From contig NC_015717.1 of NCBI RefSeq assembly GCF_000253295.1, positions 4,278,001 through 4,342,000 on the forward strand: a stretch of 64,000 nt of DNA, read 5' to 3'. The DNA is from Hyphomicrobium sp. MC1 (GTDB lineage Bacteria; Pseudomonadota; Alphaproteobacteria; Rhizobiales; Hyphomicrobiaceae). The notes below the pieces were generated by a model. That model ran no database searches, was not told the DNA's origin, and was given only the letters and a program-made list of their open reading frames with translations. The position numbers and the translations under genes are program-made. Below are positions 9,463 through 16,984 of this stretch, piece after piece (within the stretch, counting starts at the first letter, position 1; each line of letters begins with the position of its first letter).

Positions 9463-9558
9463 CCGCCAGCGACGTTTGCCGGTCGCAGCGCCTCGCTGAG
9501 TAGGTCGACGCGGCCATTCAAGCCCTTCTTCCCCTTCCTAACCCGCGGATGAACAGCA

Positions 9559-10119
9559 ATGCGGAATAAGACCTCCAAACCCAATACCCATGCCCAAGAC
9601 GGCGAAGATGTGTGCGCCGGACATGCGCTCGGATTTCCTCTTCGTAGCGAACTCGGATTTTCTCCGGTCGAGAACGTTACGCTCGATGTCTTTCGCGCAG
9701 TTTGCGAAGTCTACACCAGCGGCTCGGCGCGGCCCTGGGAGATCGCCATCAAGATCTCGGAAGAAAATCTCGGAATGGGCGATGGGCCACTTCTTGTCGC
9801 ACGCGTGACGTCATTGCTTCGGGCGCTTCGCGCTGAACGAAAGATCGGCTTTTCCTACCTCAGCGTCGGCTGTCAGCATGTGTCGCCCGATGAACTTGCC
9901 GTCGCAGGTCTTCTCAAGGCCGTGCGCACGCGCGATGAGCATGGCGTCCAACGCGGATTGATGCTGGCGCTCGACAAGCCTCAGACATCGACGCGGACAC
10001 AATCCGCTGCTCGCTCTCTCGCCGCCCTTCAAATGCAGCTTGCGAGCACGCAGGTCGATAGCGGATCGGACGCTCCGGAATTGCAGGCGCAGACTGTTCA
10101 GGCCGTCTATCTGCACTAA
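9559..10119 (+). CDS. Hypothetical protein upstream of hemP
   Basis: A 186-residue protein with no signal peptide or membrane segment. The middle (LDVFRAVCEVYTSGSARPWEIAIKISEENLG... LLRALRAERKIGFSYL) reads like a compact alpha-helical, possibly winged-helix fold. The C-terminus is Gln/Ser/Ala rich and probably disordered. No good ribosome binding site precedes the ATG at 9559, so the true start may be internal. It ends 13 bases before the hemP frame, suggesting co-transcription with heme genes. I do not recognise a family; a regulatory role is only a guess. Confidence 0.55.
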   Translation: MRNKTSKPNTHAQDGEDVCAGHALGFPLRSELGFSPVENVTLDVFRAVCEVYTSGSARPWEIAIKISEENLGMGDGPLLVARVTSLLRALRAERKIGFSYLSVGCQHVSPDELAVAGLLKAVRTRDEHGVQRGLMLALDKPQTSTRTQSAARSLAALQMQLASTQVDSGSDAPELQAQTVQAVYLH

Positions 10120-10132
10120 GACCTAGATCGTC

Positions 10133-10396
10133 ATGGTTGTTTTGAACCTTGTCCCGTTGAATGAGAGAATGCCGTCCAAAAAGCCGTTTGCCGGATCTAT
10201 TCTGCACCAAGGCGAACCCGGCACTGAGACTTGCACGCCAGCGCCCGATGACCATCATCGGGATGCAAGCGAGCCCCCCATCCGCTATCGTGTGGATGAA
10301 CTTCTCAAGGGCGGCCGCGAAGCGGTGCTCATTCATCGCGAACAAGCGTACCGCCTGCGGATCACATCAACAGGCAAGCTCATTCTGACGAAGTAA
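10133..10396 (+). CDS. hemP: Hemin uptake protein HemP
   Basis: A short protein whose last 35 residues carry the HemP family signature: a VDELLKGGREAVLIHREQ stretch followed by YRLRITSTGKLILTK. HemP is a small protein found with bacterial heme-uptake operons and needed for their induction or function in several species. From the first ATG it is 87 residues; a start at 10169 (MPSKKPFAG) would give 75 and looks as likely. It sits directly before hmuT, which supports the call. Confidence 0.88.
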   Translation: MVVLNLVPLNERMPSKKPFAGSILHQGEPGTETCTPAPDDHHRDASEPPIRYRVDELLKGGREAVLIHREQAYRLRITSTGKLILTK

Positions 10397-10430
10397 TCTG
10401 TTCAACGGCCCATCAACAGGACTTGTTCAA

Positions 10431-11336
10431 ATGCGCGTTGCAACACGACTTTTCATCATGGCTGGCGTGGCACTCGCTGCGGCGGCCACGGCGTCGTTCT
10501 CTCATCGCGCGATGGCAGCTGATGCGTCGGCTGGAACGCCGCGCATTTTATCGATTGGCGGTGACATAACCGAAATTCTCTATGACCTTGGCCAGCAGGA
10601 TAAGATTGTCGCCGTGGACGTGACGAGCCAATTTCCACCCGAGGCTCTGAAAGAGAAGAAATCGGTCGGATACATGCGCGCGCTTTCGGCGGAAGGCACT
10701 CTGTCCGTCAATCCGACGCTGATCATCGCCTCCGATGGCGCCGGGCCGCCGGAAGTCGTCAACGCGCTGAAGAGCAGTGGCGTCCGTTACGTCGACATCG
10801 CCGACAAGCCGTCGGCGGAGGGCGTCCCCGCCAAGATCCGCCATATCGGAAGCGTGGTTGGCGCCGATGATGCAGCGAAGGCGCTGGCGTCGAAGGTCGA
10901 GTTTGAATTCGCAGCGCTCGAGAATGATAGAAAGCAAATCAAAACCCGCAAGAAAGCGCTGTTCATTCTCGCCATTCAAAACGGCCGCGCAACAGTGGCC
11001 GGTGCCGGCACATCTGCTGATTCCATTTTGCAGCTCGCGGGCGTCGACAACGCGGCGGCCGGGGTGAATGGTTTCAAACCGGTCAGCGACGAGCAATTGA
11101 CGGAATTTGCTCCCGACGTTGTCGTGATGATGCGTCGAGGCACGACCGACGATCACAATGCGAGCCAAGCGTTGTCGCTCCCGGGCCTGAGCCAATCACC
11201 TGCCGCCCAAACAAAGAGCCTCATCGCAATGGATGGGCTATACCTGCTTGGCTTCGGACCGCGTGCCCCTTGGGCCGCACGCGACCTGATGAAGGCGATT
11301 TACGCAGAGGGCGGTCACGCGGCCGCAACGCCGTGA
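10431..11336 (+). CDS. hmuT: Heme ABC transporter periplasmic binding protein HmuT
   Basis: A 301-residue protein with a Sec signal peptide (first ~29 residues, ending near HRAMA-AD). It has the class III binding-protein fold signs of heme and cobalamin receptors: RILSIGGDITEILYDLGQQD at the start of the first lobe, the linker helix, and ELTEF-type and GFGPRAPWAARDL elements in the second lobe. It would pick up heme in the periplasm and pass it to HmuUV. Its TGA stop overlaps the GTG start of the permease gene (GTGA). Confidence 0.92.
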   Translation: MRVATRLFIMAGVALAAAATASFSHRAMAADASAGTPRILSIGGDITEILYDLGQQDKIVAVDVTSQFPPEALKEKKSVGYMRALSAEGTLSVNPTLIIASDGAGPPEVVNALKSSGVRYVDIADKPSAEGVPAKIRHIGSVVGADDAAKALASKVEFEFAALENDRKQIKTRKKALFILAIQNGRATVAGAGTSADSILQLAGVDNAAAGVNGFKPVSDEQLTEFAPDVVVMMRRGTTDDHNASQALSLPGLSQSPAAQTKSLIAMDGLYLLGFGPRAPWAARDLMKAIYAEGGHAAATP

Positions 11337-12418
11337 CGACATTCGATACCAAACTTGCCTGGGTAGGAGCGACCGTCAGACCATCACGCGGTAAAGTTTT
11401 TTTTGCGCTCGCGGCTGTGCTCCTAGTGGTCGCAGTACTTTCACTCGCCATCGGACCAACCGGAATTTCGCTTCAGGCGTTGCCGCGTGCACTCGAAGCC
11501 TCGCTTGGCTTGACGACGGAAGCTGCCGCGGCACGCGATCGCCTCGTGCTCATTGATCTGCGGTTGCCGCGAACGTTGCTCGCCGCATTCGTCGGCGCGG
11601 CGCTAGCGACATCAGGCGCCATGATGCAGGGCCTGTTCCGCAATCCCCTCGCGGATCCGGGCCTGATCGGCGTGTCGTCGGGAGCCGCGCTATTTGCGAT
11701 CTCGGCGATCGTACTCGGGCATGGCATCGCAGCGCCCATCGTAGCGCCCCTTGGAATTTATGCGTTGCCGATTGCAGCTTTTTTCGGAGGCTTGCTCACG
11801 ACCATCATTCTCGTCGTCATTGCGTCGCGCCACGGAGAGCTTGCGGTCGGGACACTGCTTCTAGCTGGCATCGCTGTCGGTGCGTTTGCGGCGTCGATCA
11901 GCGGCGTTATCGTCTATGTCAGCGATGATCGCGAGCTGCGCGATCTGACACTTTGGCAGATGGGATCGCTTTCGGGCGCGAGCTGGCAAAAGGTTCTTGC
12001 CGTCACGCCGTTCGCCGTCGCGCTCGCGCTCTTGGTGCCGCGGCTGACGCGCGGTCTCAACGGATTTTTGCTCGGCGAAGCGGAAGCCATGCATCTCGGC
12101 ATCGACACCGAGCGTACCAAGCGGCTCGTGATTGCCGCAACAGCGGCGGCGGTCGGCGCATCGGTTGCGGTTGCAGGCGTGATCGGCTTTGTCGGCCTTG
12201 TGGTTCCCCACGTCATGAGATTGATTTCGGGGCCCGACCATCGTGTCGTGCTTCCCGGCAGCGCGGTGCTCGGCGCTGCGCTTGTGATCGCTGCCGACAT
12301 CGTTGCGCGGATGATCGTAAGACCCGCGGAACTACCAATCGGAATCGTTTTGGCATTCATCGGTGCGCCCGTCTTCCTTCATCTCGTTCTGCGGCGCGGC
12401 GTGCGAGGATTGGAGTGA
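11333..12418 (+). CDS. hmuU: Heme ABC transporter permease HmuU
   Basis: A 361-residue FecCD-family permease with about nine to ten membrane helices. Family marks are LRLPRTLLAAFVGAALATSG, MQGLFRNPLADPGLIGVSSG and the C-terminal FVGLVVPHVMRLISGPDHR, which contacts the ATPase. I chose the GTG at 11333 because it overlaps the hmuT stop; the in-frame ATG further up lies inside hmuT and encodes an Arg-rich leader not seen in the family. It forms the membrane channel for heme import. Confidence 0.92.
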   Translation: MTTFDTKLAWVGATVRPSRGKVFFALAAVLLVVAVLSLAIGPTGISLQALPRALEASLGLTTEAAAARDRLVLIDLRLPRTLLAAFVGAALATSGAMMQGLFRNPLADPGLIGVSSGAALFAISAIVLGHGIAAPIVAPLGIYALPIAAFFGGLLTTIILVVIASRHGELAVGTLLLAGIAVGAFAASISGVIVYVSDDRELRDLTLWQMGSLSGASWQKVLAVTPFAVALALLVPRLTRGLNGFLLGEAEAMHLGIDTERTKRLVIAATAAAVGASVAVAGVIGFVGLVVPHVMRLISGPDHRVVLPGSAVLGAALVIAADIVARMIVRPAELPIGIVLAFIGAPVFLHLVLRRGVRGLE

Positions 12419-12422
12419 CGTC

Positions 12423-13244
12423 ATGCTCGAAGCCCGCAACATCACGGTCAAACGTGGCCCTAAGGCGCTTCTTGCCGATGCTTCTCTAGCCATCGCGCCC
12501 GGCCGCCTGACGGCGATTATCGGTCCGAATGGCGCAGGAAAATCGACGCTGTTGCGCGTCATGGCGGGCGAACTGCGCCCGACGGTCGGTGCTGTTCTAC
12601 TTGATGGCGATGACATCCGTCATATTTCCGTCGCACGTCTTGCAACGCGGCGTTCGGTCGTAGCGCAATCGACCAGCCTGTCGTTTCCCTTCACCGTTCT
12701 TGAAGTCGTGATGCTGGGTGCAACGGTGCCCGGCTTTGGCGTTCGCGACACGGAAGCTGCGACGACCGCGCGCCAAGCTCTTCGCGCCGTTGGTCTTGCT
12801 GCTTTCGAAGCCCGTATGCTGCATGAGCTTTCCGGTGGAGAGAAGCAGCGCGTGCATATCGCGCGCGCCTTGTGCCAGTTGGGCACGGCACCGCGCGAAC
12901 CGGGCGAAACTGCCGCACTTCTTCTCGATGAACCGACAGCGAGCCTCGATCTCAAGCATCAAGGCGACGTTCTGAGCCTTATTAAAAAACAAGCGCAAAG
13001 CGGACGTGCCGTTTTGCTTGTCATTCACGATCTCAATCTTGCCGCAGCGTTCGCAGATGACGTCGTGCTGATGGCCGACGGCCGAATTGTTGGGTGCGGT
13101 ACACCGGACGACATCTTGAATGAAGAGCTTCTCAGTCACACGTTCGGGTGTCGACTGCAGATCGAGGCATCGCGAGACGGTAGGCGGTTGGTTCTGCCAG
13201 CAGCGATCGCCCGCAGACTGGGAACCGGAGCCGCAACACAATGA
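12423..13244 (+). CDS. hmuV: Heme ABC transporter ATP-binding protein HmuV
   Basis: A 273-residue ABC ATPase. Walker A is GPNGAGKST, the signature is LSGGEKQR, Walker B is LLLDEPTASLD, and the switch His is in VIHDLNLAAAFAD. Length and sequence match the HmuV family. The start at 12423 follows GGAG about 10 bases upstream and lies 4 bases after the hmuU stop. Its own stop overlaps the start of the VOC gene (ATGA). It powers HmuU. Confidence 0.92.
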   Translation: MLEARNITVKRGPKALLADASLAIAPGRLTAIIGPNGAGKSTLLRVMAGELRPTVGAVLLDGDDIRHISVARLATRRSVVAQSTSLSFPFTVLEVVMLGATVPGFGVRDTEAATTARQALRAVGLAAFEARMLHELSGGEKQRVHIARALCQLGTAPREPGETAALLLDEPTASLDLKHQGDVLSLIKKQAQSGRAVLLVIHDLNLAAAFADDVVLMADGRIVGCGTPDDILNEELLSHTFGCRLQIEASRDGRRLVLPAAIARRLGTGAATQ

Positions 13245-13642
13245 TGACATTGCCGGACGAACTTCACCACGTTGGCGTAGCCGTACCGTTGGCAATTCCT
13301 GTTCTCATTTCGACAGACATCGCGCGGGCTTCGGAGACGTACGCCAGCAAGGGCTTCAGCGTTGTGAACGCTGCACATAATTATCTCATTCTGCGTCGGC
13401 GCACCGTTGAGCTTCATATGTCCAGCGTGACACACATTCCCGAGCCACACTGTGTTTCGGCATACATTCGCGTGAGTGACGTAGACGATTGGCATGCCGC
13501 CTTCAAAAACGGGCGCGCGAAACGCCTTTCGACCGTCGAAGACAAGCCGTGGGGCATGCGCGAATTTCACTTCATCGACGATGACGGTAATCTTCTCAAT
13601 ATCGGGCAAATGCTACCGAGTCACATCGCGTTCGACGCTTAA
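13241..13642 (+). CDS. VOC (glyoxalase/bleomycin-resistance fold) protein
   Basis: A 133-residue protein with the paired beta-alpha-beta-beta-beta units of the vicinal-oxygen-chelate fold. Recognisable parts are VPLAIPVLISTDIARASETYASKGF in the first unit and PWGMREFHFIDDDGNLLNIGQ in the second, close to bleomycin-resistance-like members. Its ATG overlaps the hmuV stop, so it is translationally coupled to the heme transporter. VOC proteins are versatile (dioxygenases, isomerases, drug sequestration); a heme-related activity is suggested only by context. Confidence 0.82.
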   Translation: MMTLPDELHHVGVAVPLAIPVLISTDIARASETYASKGFSVVNAAHNYLILRRRTVELHMSSVTHIPEPHCVSAYIRVSDVDDWHAAFKNGRAKRLSTVEDKPWGMREFHFIDDDGNLLNIGQMLPSHIAFDA

Positions 13643-13788
13643 ATCGCATGCGGATAATGTTGACTCTTTGTGTATATAATTTTAGCGTTCACCCGTGCTG
13701 GGCGCTTGCCTCTCGCATCACACGAATTTCGATCTAATATGCGTCTTAGAGCTTTTGACTTCCCGTCTCGCCGCTCTGAGATCATAAG

Positions 13789-13831
13789 CAGCGGGCCGGT
13801 TCGCCAACAAACCCCAGCTCCCGGCCCGCTG
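13789..13831 (+). promoter_or_regulatory. Long hairpin in the leader of the heme monooxygenase gene
   Basis: CAGCGGGCCGG (13789-13799) and CCGGCCCGCTG (13821-13831) are perfect 11-bp complements around a 21-base loop. The right arm ends 25 bases before the ATG at 13857. No T-run follows, so it is not a simple intrinsic terminator. It could be a processing site, an mRNA stabiliser separating the hmu operon from the next genes, or a leader control element. Confidence 0.5.
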
Positions 13832-13856
13832 TTCACATGTCAATGAAGGTGATCAC

Positions 13857-14204
13857 ATGTACATCGCAATGAACCGCTTCAAAGTCGAACACGGAGCAGA
13901 GAAGGATTTCGAGGAAGTTTGGTTGTCACGCGAGGTAAACCTGCACAAGGAACCGGGCTTCATCACGTTCCATCTGCTTCGTGGTCCGACCAAAGATGAT
14001 CATGTCCTTTATTCCTCGCACACGATGTGGCGGTCGTTCGCCGACTTCGATGCCTGGACGAAATCGGAATCGTTCCGGAAATCGCACTCGGGCGCCGGAA
14101 CGGCCAAGAAGCTTTATCTCGGACACCCCGAATTCGAAGGCTTCGAGGTCATCCAGGAAGTTACCTCCGACGGCACGAAATCCGTTCTCGCGGCGGCTGA
14201 ATAG
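13857..14204 (+). CDS. IsdG/HmuQ-type heme-degrading monooxygenase
   Basis: A 115-residue antibiotic-biosynthesis-monooxygenase-fold protein. The pattern MNRFKVEHGAEKDFEEVWLS, PGFITFHLLRGP and YSSHTMWRSFADFDAWTKSE with a later KSHSG matches the rhizobial HmuQ/HmuD and IsdG heme oxygenases. Members open the heme ring in the cytoplasm to free iron, working as a dimer. The gene lies downstream of hmuTUV and 5 bases before hutX, a natural path of import, carry and breakdown. I cannot tell HmuQ from HmuD by eye, so no symbol is given. Confidence 0.85.
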   Translation: MYIAMNRFKVEHGAEKDFEEVWLSREVNLHKEPGFITFHLLRGPTKDDHVLYSSHTMWRSFADFDAWTKSESFRKSHSGAGTAKKLYLGHPEFEGFEVIQEVTSDGTKSVLAAAE

Positions 14205-14209
14205 GCATT

Positions 14210-14712
14210 ATGAGCGAAGCTCTGACATCGGATGCCCCGGCGCGCCAGCCGCTACGGGAGCGGCTCGCCAAGAATGCGGACGGCATCCTCGAACAGATTG
14301 CGCGCGAGTATGGCGTGAGCACATTCAATGTGGTGGAAGCGCTGCCTGCTGAGCATCGCGCCATCGTTCCCGGAAGTGCATTCGAGAAAATCCTTGGTGC
14401 CCTCACATCGTGGGGTCCGATGGTCTTCATCGTGCACACGCCGGATATCGTGCTCGAATGCGAAGGACCCATTCCACCCGGCTCCGTCGGGCGGGGGTAC
14501 TTCAATATACACGGCGACAGCCCGATCGGCGGCCATATCAAGCTTGAGAACTGCACGTCGATCGCTTTCGTGATGAATCCCGCTCGATCCAATTCTTCAA
14601 TGCGGCGGGAGAGGCGATGTTCAAGATCTTCGTTCGTCGCGACGAGAAGCGCGAACTGGTCGCAGAGCAGGTGAAGCTTTTTGATGCGCTGAAGACTGAA
14701 CTCACCAGCTGA
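14210..14712 (+). pseudogene. hutX: Heme utilization carrier HutX, frameshifted
   Basis: The first ~120 residues match HutX/ChuX cytoplasmic heme carriers: LPAEHRAIVPGSAFEKILG, TSWGPMVFIVHTPDIVLE and SPIGGHIKLENCTSIAF. After about 14570 the frame goes wrong (VMNPARSNSS...). The family ending resumes in another frame: RDESRSIQFFNAAGEAMFKI, then FVRRDEKRELVAEQVKLFDA, stopping at 14712. Compared with ChuX from memory, about five or six residues (the ERKFMG segment) are also missing at the junction, so this looks like a short deletion that also shifts the frame. The product would lack its last beta strands and probably be inactive; a sequencing error is the alternative. Confidence 0.8.
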
Positions 14713-14745
14713 CGACGATCGACAACTGGATGAACCGGGGGGATG

Positions 14746-14786
14746 TCGGACGGCGCATGGGGAGATGCGCCGTCCGATTTTATTTT
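14746..14786 (+). terminator. Rho-independent terminator of the heme locus
   Basis: A perfect 13-bp stem (14746-14758 pairs with 14765-14777, core CGGACGGCGC) with a 6-base loop is followed by TTTTATTTT. It lies 34 bases after the hutX stop. On the other strand it would also sit behind the sensor kinase gene, so it may work in both directions. Confidence 0.88.
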
Positions 14787-14804
14787 AGCGTTCGCTCTCA
14801 GCAC

Positions 14805-16181
14805 TCAGGACGCTACAGGAAATCGCACTTCGGCCCGAAGCCCTGGCGCATTGTCCAACAGATCGATTTTTGCGCCGTGCAGTTCCACGATCGCGGCGAC
14901 GAGGCTGAGCCCTAACCCGCTGCCATCCGTCGATCGCGCCCGCTCAAGGCGATAGAGACGGCGGAAGACATTTTCGCGCTCGTGCTCCGGAATGCCAGGA
15001 CCCGTGTCGGAGACGTTCACGACAAACGCGCCAGGTTCCGACGTCAGATGGATCGCGATCTCTGTGCCCGGCGGGCAATGACGGATGGAATTCTCGATGA
15101 GATTGGCAAAGAGCTGCACGAGAAGCTCGCGATCACCACGAACATGCGCCGGACCAGAGCACGCCGACGTATATGCGAGCCGATCTCCGGCATCTTCGGC
15201 CACGATGTCGTAGACATCGCGGACGTCGGCCAGCACCTGCGCCAGATCGAGCGTGACGAAACGGGATTTGCGAGCGCCAGCCTCGATCTGTGTGATGCGT
15301 AAAAGCGCGTCGAACGTTTCGGAAATCGAGTCGATATCGTCGAGCGCGCTGTCGATTGCGCCCTGGAATTCCGCTTTATCGCCCGCGCCGCGACTGGCGT
15401 CCTCAAGGCGCTGGCGCAATCGCCCGAGCGGCTTTTTCAAATCGTGGGCAATGTCGGACGACGATTGATTCACATTTTCAATCAGCCGCTGCAGATTTCC
15501 GAGCATTCCGTTTACCTGCATCGCGACCTGATCGATATCATCCTGCTGGCCGGATGTCGGAACGCGGGCCGTGACCTCGCCCTTCGATACGCGCGCCAGC
15601 GGACGCGCGAAAGCGTCGATGCGATGCTGCGTTTCGCGCGCGAAATAAGTCGCACACAGCGCAATTGCCAGGAAAGCTGCAAGCAGACCGTAACCCAGCA
15701 GCTTCTGCAGAAACGATTTCATCTGCTTGACTTCACTGTTGTCGCTTCCGACCAGCAATTTACCTTTGACCAGCGGCCGCCAGATCGCCAGGAACTCGTC
15801 GTCCGGTTCGCCGCGATCTAAAGTCAGAAAAAGGTCGGAGCGCTTGAGCGTCATCCATTGGTTCGAATCTTTGACGCCGCGGACGTTGCCGGCCAGAAAA
15901 TTCCCCTTCTTGTCGACAAGCTCCATGATGAAATCGGGATCGCGCACCGATTCACTTTCGCTCGCGACGAGACCGACGAGATCGTCGAATGTCCGCTCGC
16001 CATCAAGAGCTGCGAGAGAATCGAGTGTGGTCTCGACGCGATCGCGAATGTCGGCGACGAGGCGCGCGCTTGCAACGAGATAGACGACGGTGAAAAGCGC
16101 CAGGATCGTCGTGATGAAAAACAGCGAAAATGTTGCCGCCAAGCGAAACGGCGTACGCTTCAGAAGATCACGAACCGTCAT
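14805..16181 (-). CDS. Two-component sensor histidine kinase
   Basis: A 458-residue membrane kinase. A helix at about residues 10-34 (LAATFSLFFITTILALFTVV), a periplasmic sensor region of ~130 residues and a second helix near 165-185 precede a HAMP domain. The H-box is DIAHDLKKPLGRLR, the N-box NLIENSIRHCPPGTEI, and the G-boxes are DTGPGIPEHE and GSGLGLSLV. It starts inside the end of the response regulator gene (14-base overlap), so the pair is co-translated. The stimulus is unknown. It lies convergent with the heme genes but nothing shows it controls them. Confidence 0.92.
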   Translation of the reverse strand: MTVRDLLKRTPFRLAATFSLFFITTILALFTVVYLVASARLVADIRDRVETTLDSLAALDGERTFDDLVGLVASESESVRDPDFIMELVDKKGNFLAGNVRGVKDSNQWMTLKRSDLFLTLDRGEPDDEFLAIWRPLVKGKLLVGSDNSEVKQMKSFLQKLLGYGLLAAFLAIALCATYFARETQHRIDAFARPLARVSKGEVTARVPTSGQQDDIDQVAMQVNGMLGNLQRLIENVNQSSSDIAHDLKKPLGRLRQRLEDASRGAGDKAEFQGAIDSALDDIDSISETFDALLRITQIEAGARKSRFVTLDLAQVLADVRDVYDIVAEDAGDRLAYTSACSGPAHVRGDRELLVQLFANLIENSIRHCPPGTEIAIHLTSEPGAFVVNVSDTGPGIPEHERENVFRRLYRLERARSTDGSGLGLSLVAAIVELHGAKIDLLDNAPGLRAEVRFPVAS

Positions 16182-16845
16182 GGACCGTGTAGCCGCTCCC
16201 GCGGATGGTATGGATCAATTCTTTGCCGTAGGGCTTATCGATCTTCGCTCTGAGGCGCGAAATATGCGTTTCGACGACGCTCGTTTTCGGATCGAAGTGG
16301 AAGCTCCAGACGCGTTCAAGCAGCATGGTGCGCGTCACGACACGCCCGCGATTGCGCATCAGAACCTCAAGGAGGCGAAATTCGCGTGGCTGCAAATCGA
16401 TGAGGTCGCCACCGCGCGTCACCTTTCGGCTGACGAGATCGATTTCAAGATCGCCGACCTTGAGCCGCGTTTCTTCGCCCTTCGTATGCGGGCGACGGGC
16501 CAGCGCGTTGACGCGCGCGAGAAGCTCGGAGAAGGCGAAGGGCTTCACCAGATAATCGTCGGCGCCGGCGTCCAGGCCTTCGACGCGATCATCGACGCCG
16601 CCGAGGGCCGTCAAAAACAGAACCGGCACGCCGCGGCCGGCGCTGCGGATGGTCTTGATGATCGCCAAGCCATCAAGGCTCGGAAGCATGCGATCCAGGA
16701 TGATGACGTCGTAATTTTCCGAGACGGCCTGAGCGACGGCGTCGCGACCATCCCCCAGATGATCGACGGTGTGACCTTCTTCCTCGAGGCCTTTCAAAAT
16801 GTACGCTGCGGTATTCTGATCGTCTTCAAGCAGCAGAATTCTCAT
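16168..16845 (-). CDS. OmpR/PhoB-family response regulator
   Basis: A 225-residue regulator: receiver domain with acidic pocket (LLLEDD), phospho-acceptor Asp51 in VIILDRMLP and Lys in DYLVKPF; then a winged-helix DNA-binding domain (RKVTRGGDLIDLQPREFRLL, RTMLLERVWSFHFDPKTSVV, THISRLRAKIDKPYGKELIH). It pairs with the overlapping sensor kinase gene downstream. It could also act on the exporter gene at 16985-18250, which reads in the same direction just upstream (inference). Confidence 0.93.
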   Translation of the reverse strand: MRILLLEDDQNTAAYILKGLEEEGHTVDHLGDGRDAVAQAVSENYDVIILDRMLPSLDGLAIIKTIRSAGRGVPVLFLTALGGVDDRVEGLDAGADDYLVKPFAFSELLARVNALARRPHTKGEETRLKVGDLEIDLVSRKVTRGGDLIDLQPREFRLLEVLMRNRGRVVTRTMLLERVWSFHFDPKTSVVETHISRLRAKIDKPYGKELIHTIRGSGYTVHDGS

Positions 16846-16984
16846 GCTCGTCTTGCCTCGCAGCTCGCGAATTTGGCCAACAGCATAAACCTCATTCGCG
16901 CCAGCATGTAGTACAGGACGGCATACGAGGCCAAGCCCGCAGACACATTCTGGCGTGCGTTACAGAAATTTTAGGCTTACGCCC

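Noticed and set aside
13660..13680. TTGACT and TATAAT near the heme monooxygenase gene as a promoter
   Set aside because: The spacing is only 9 bases, too short for a sigma-70 promoter; the TATAAT may still serve with another -35 but I see none.
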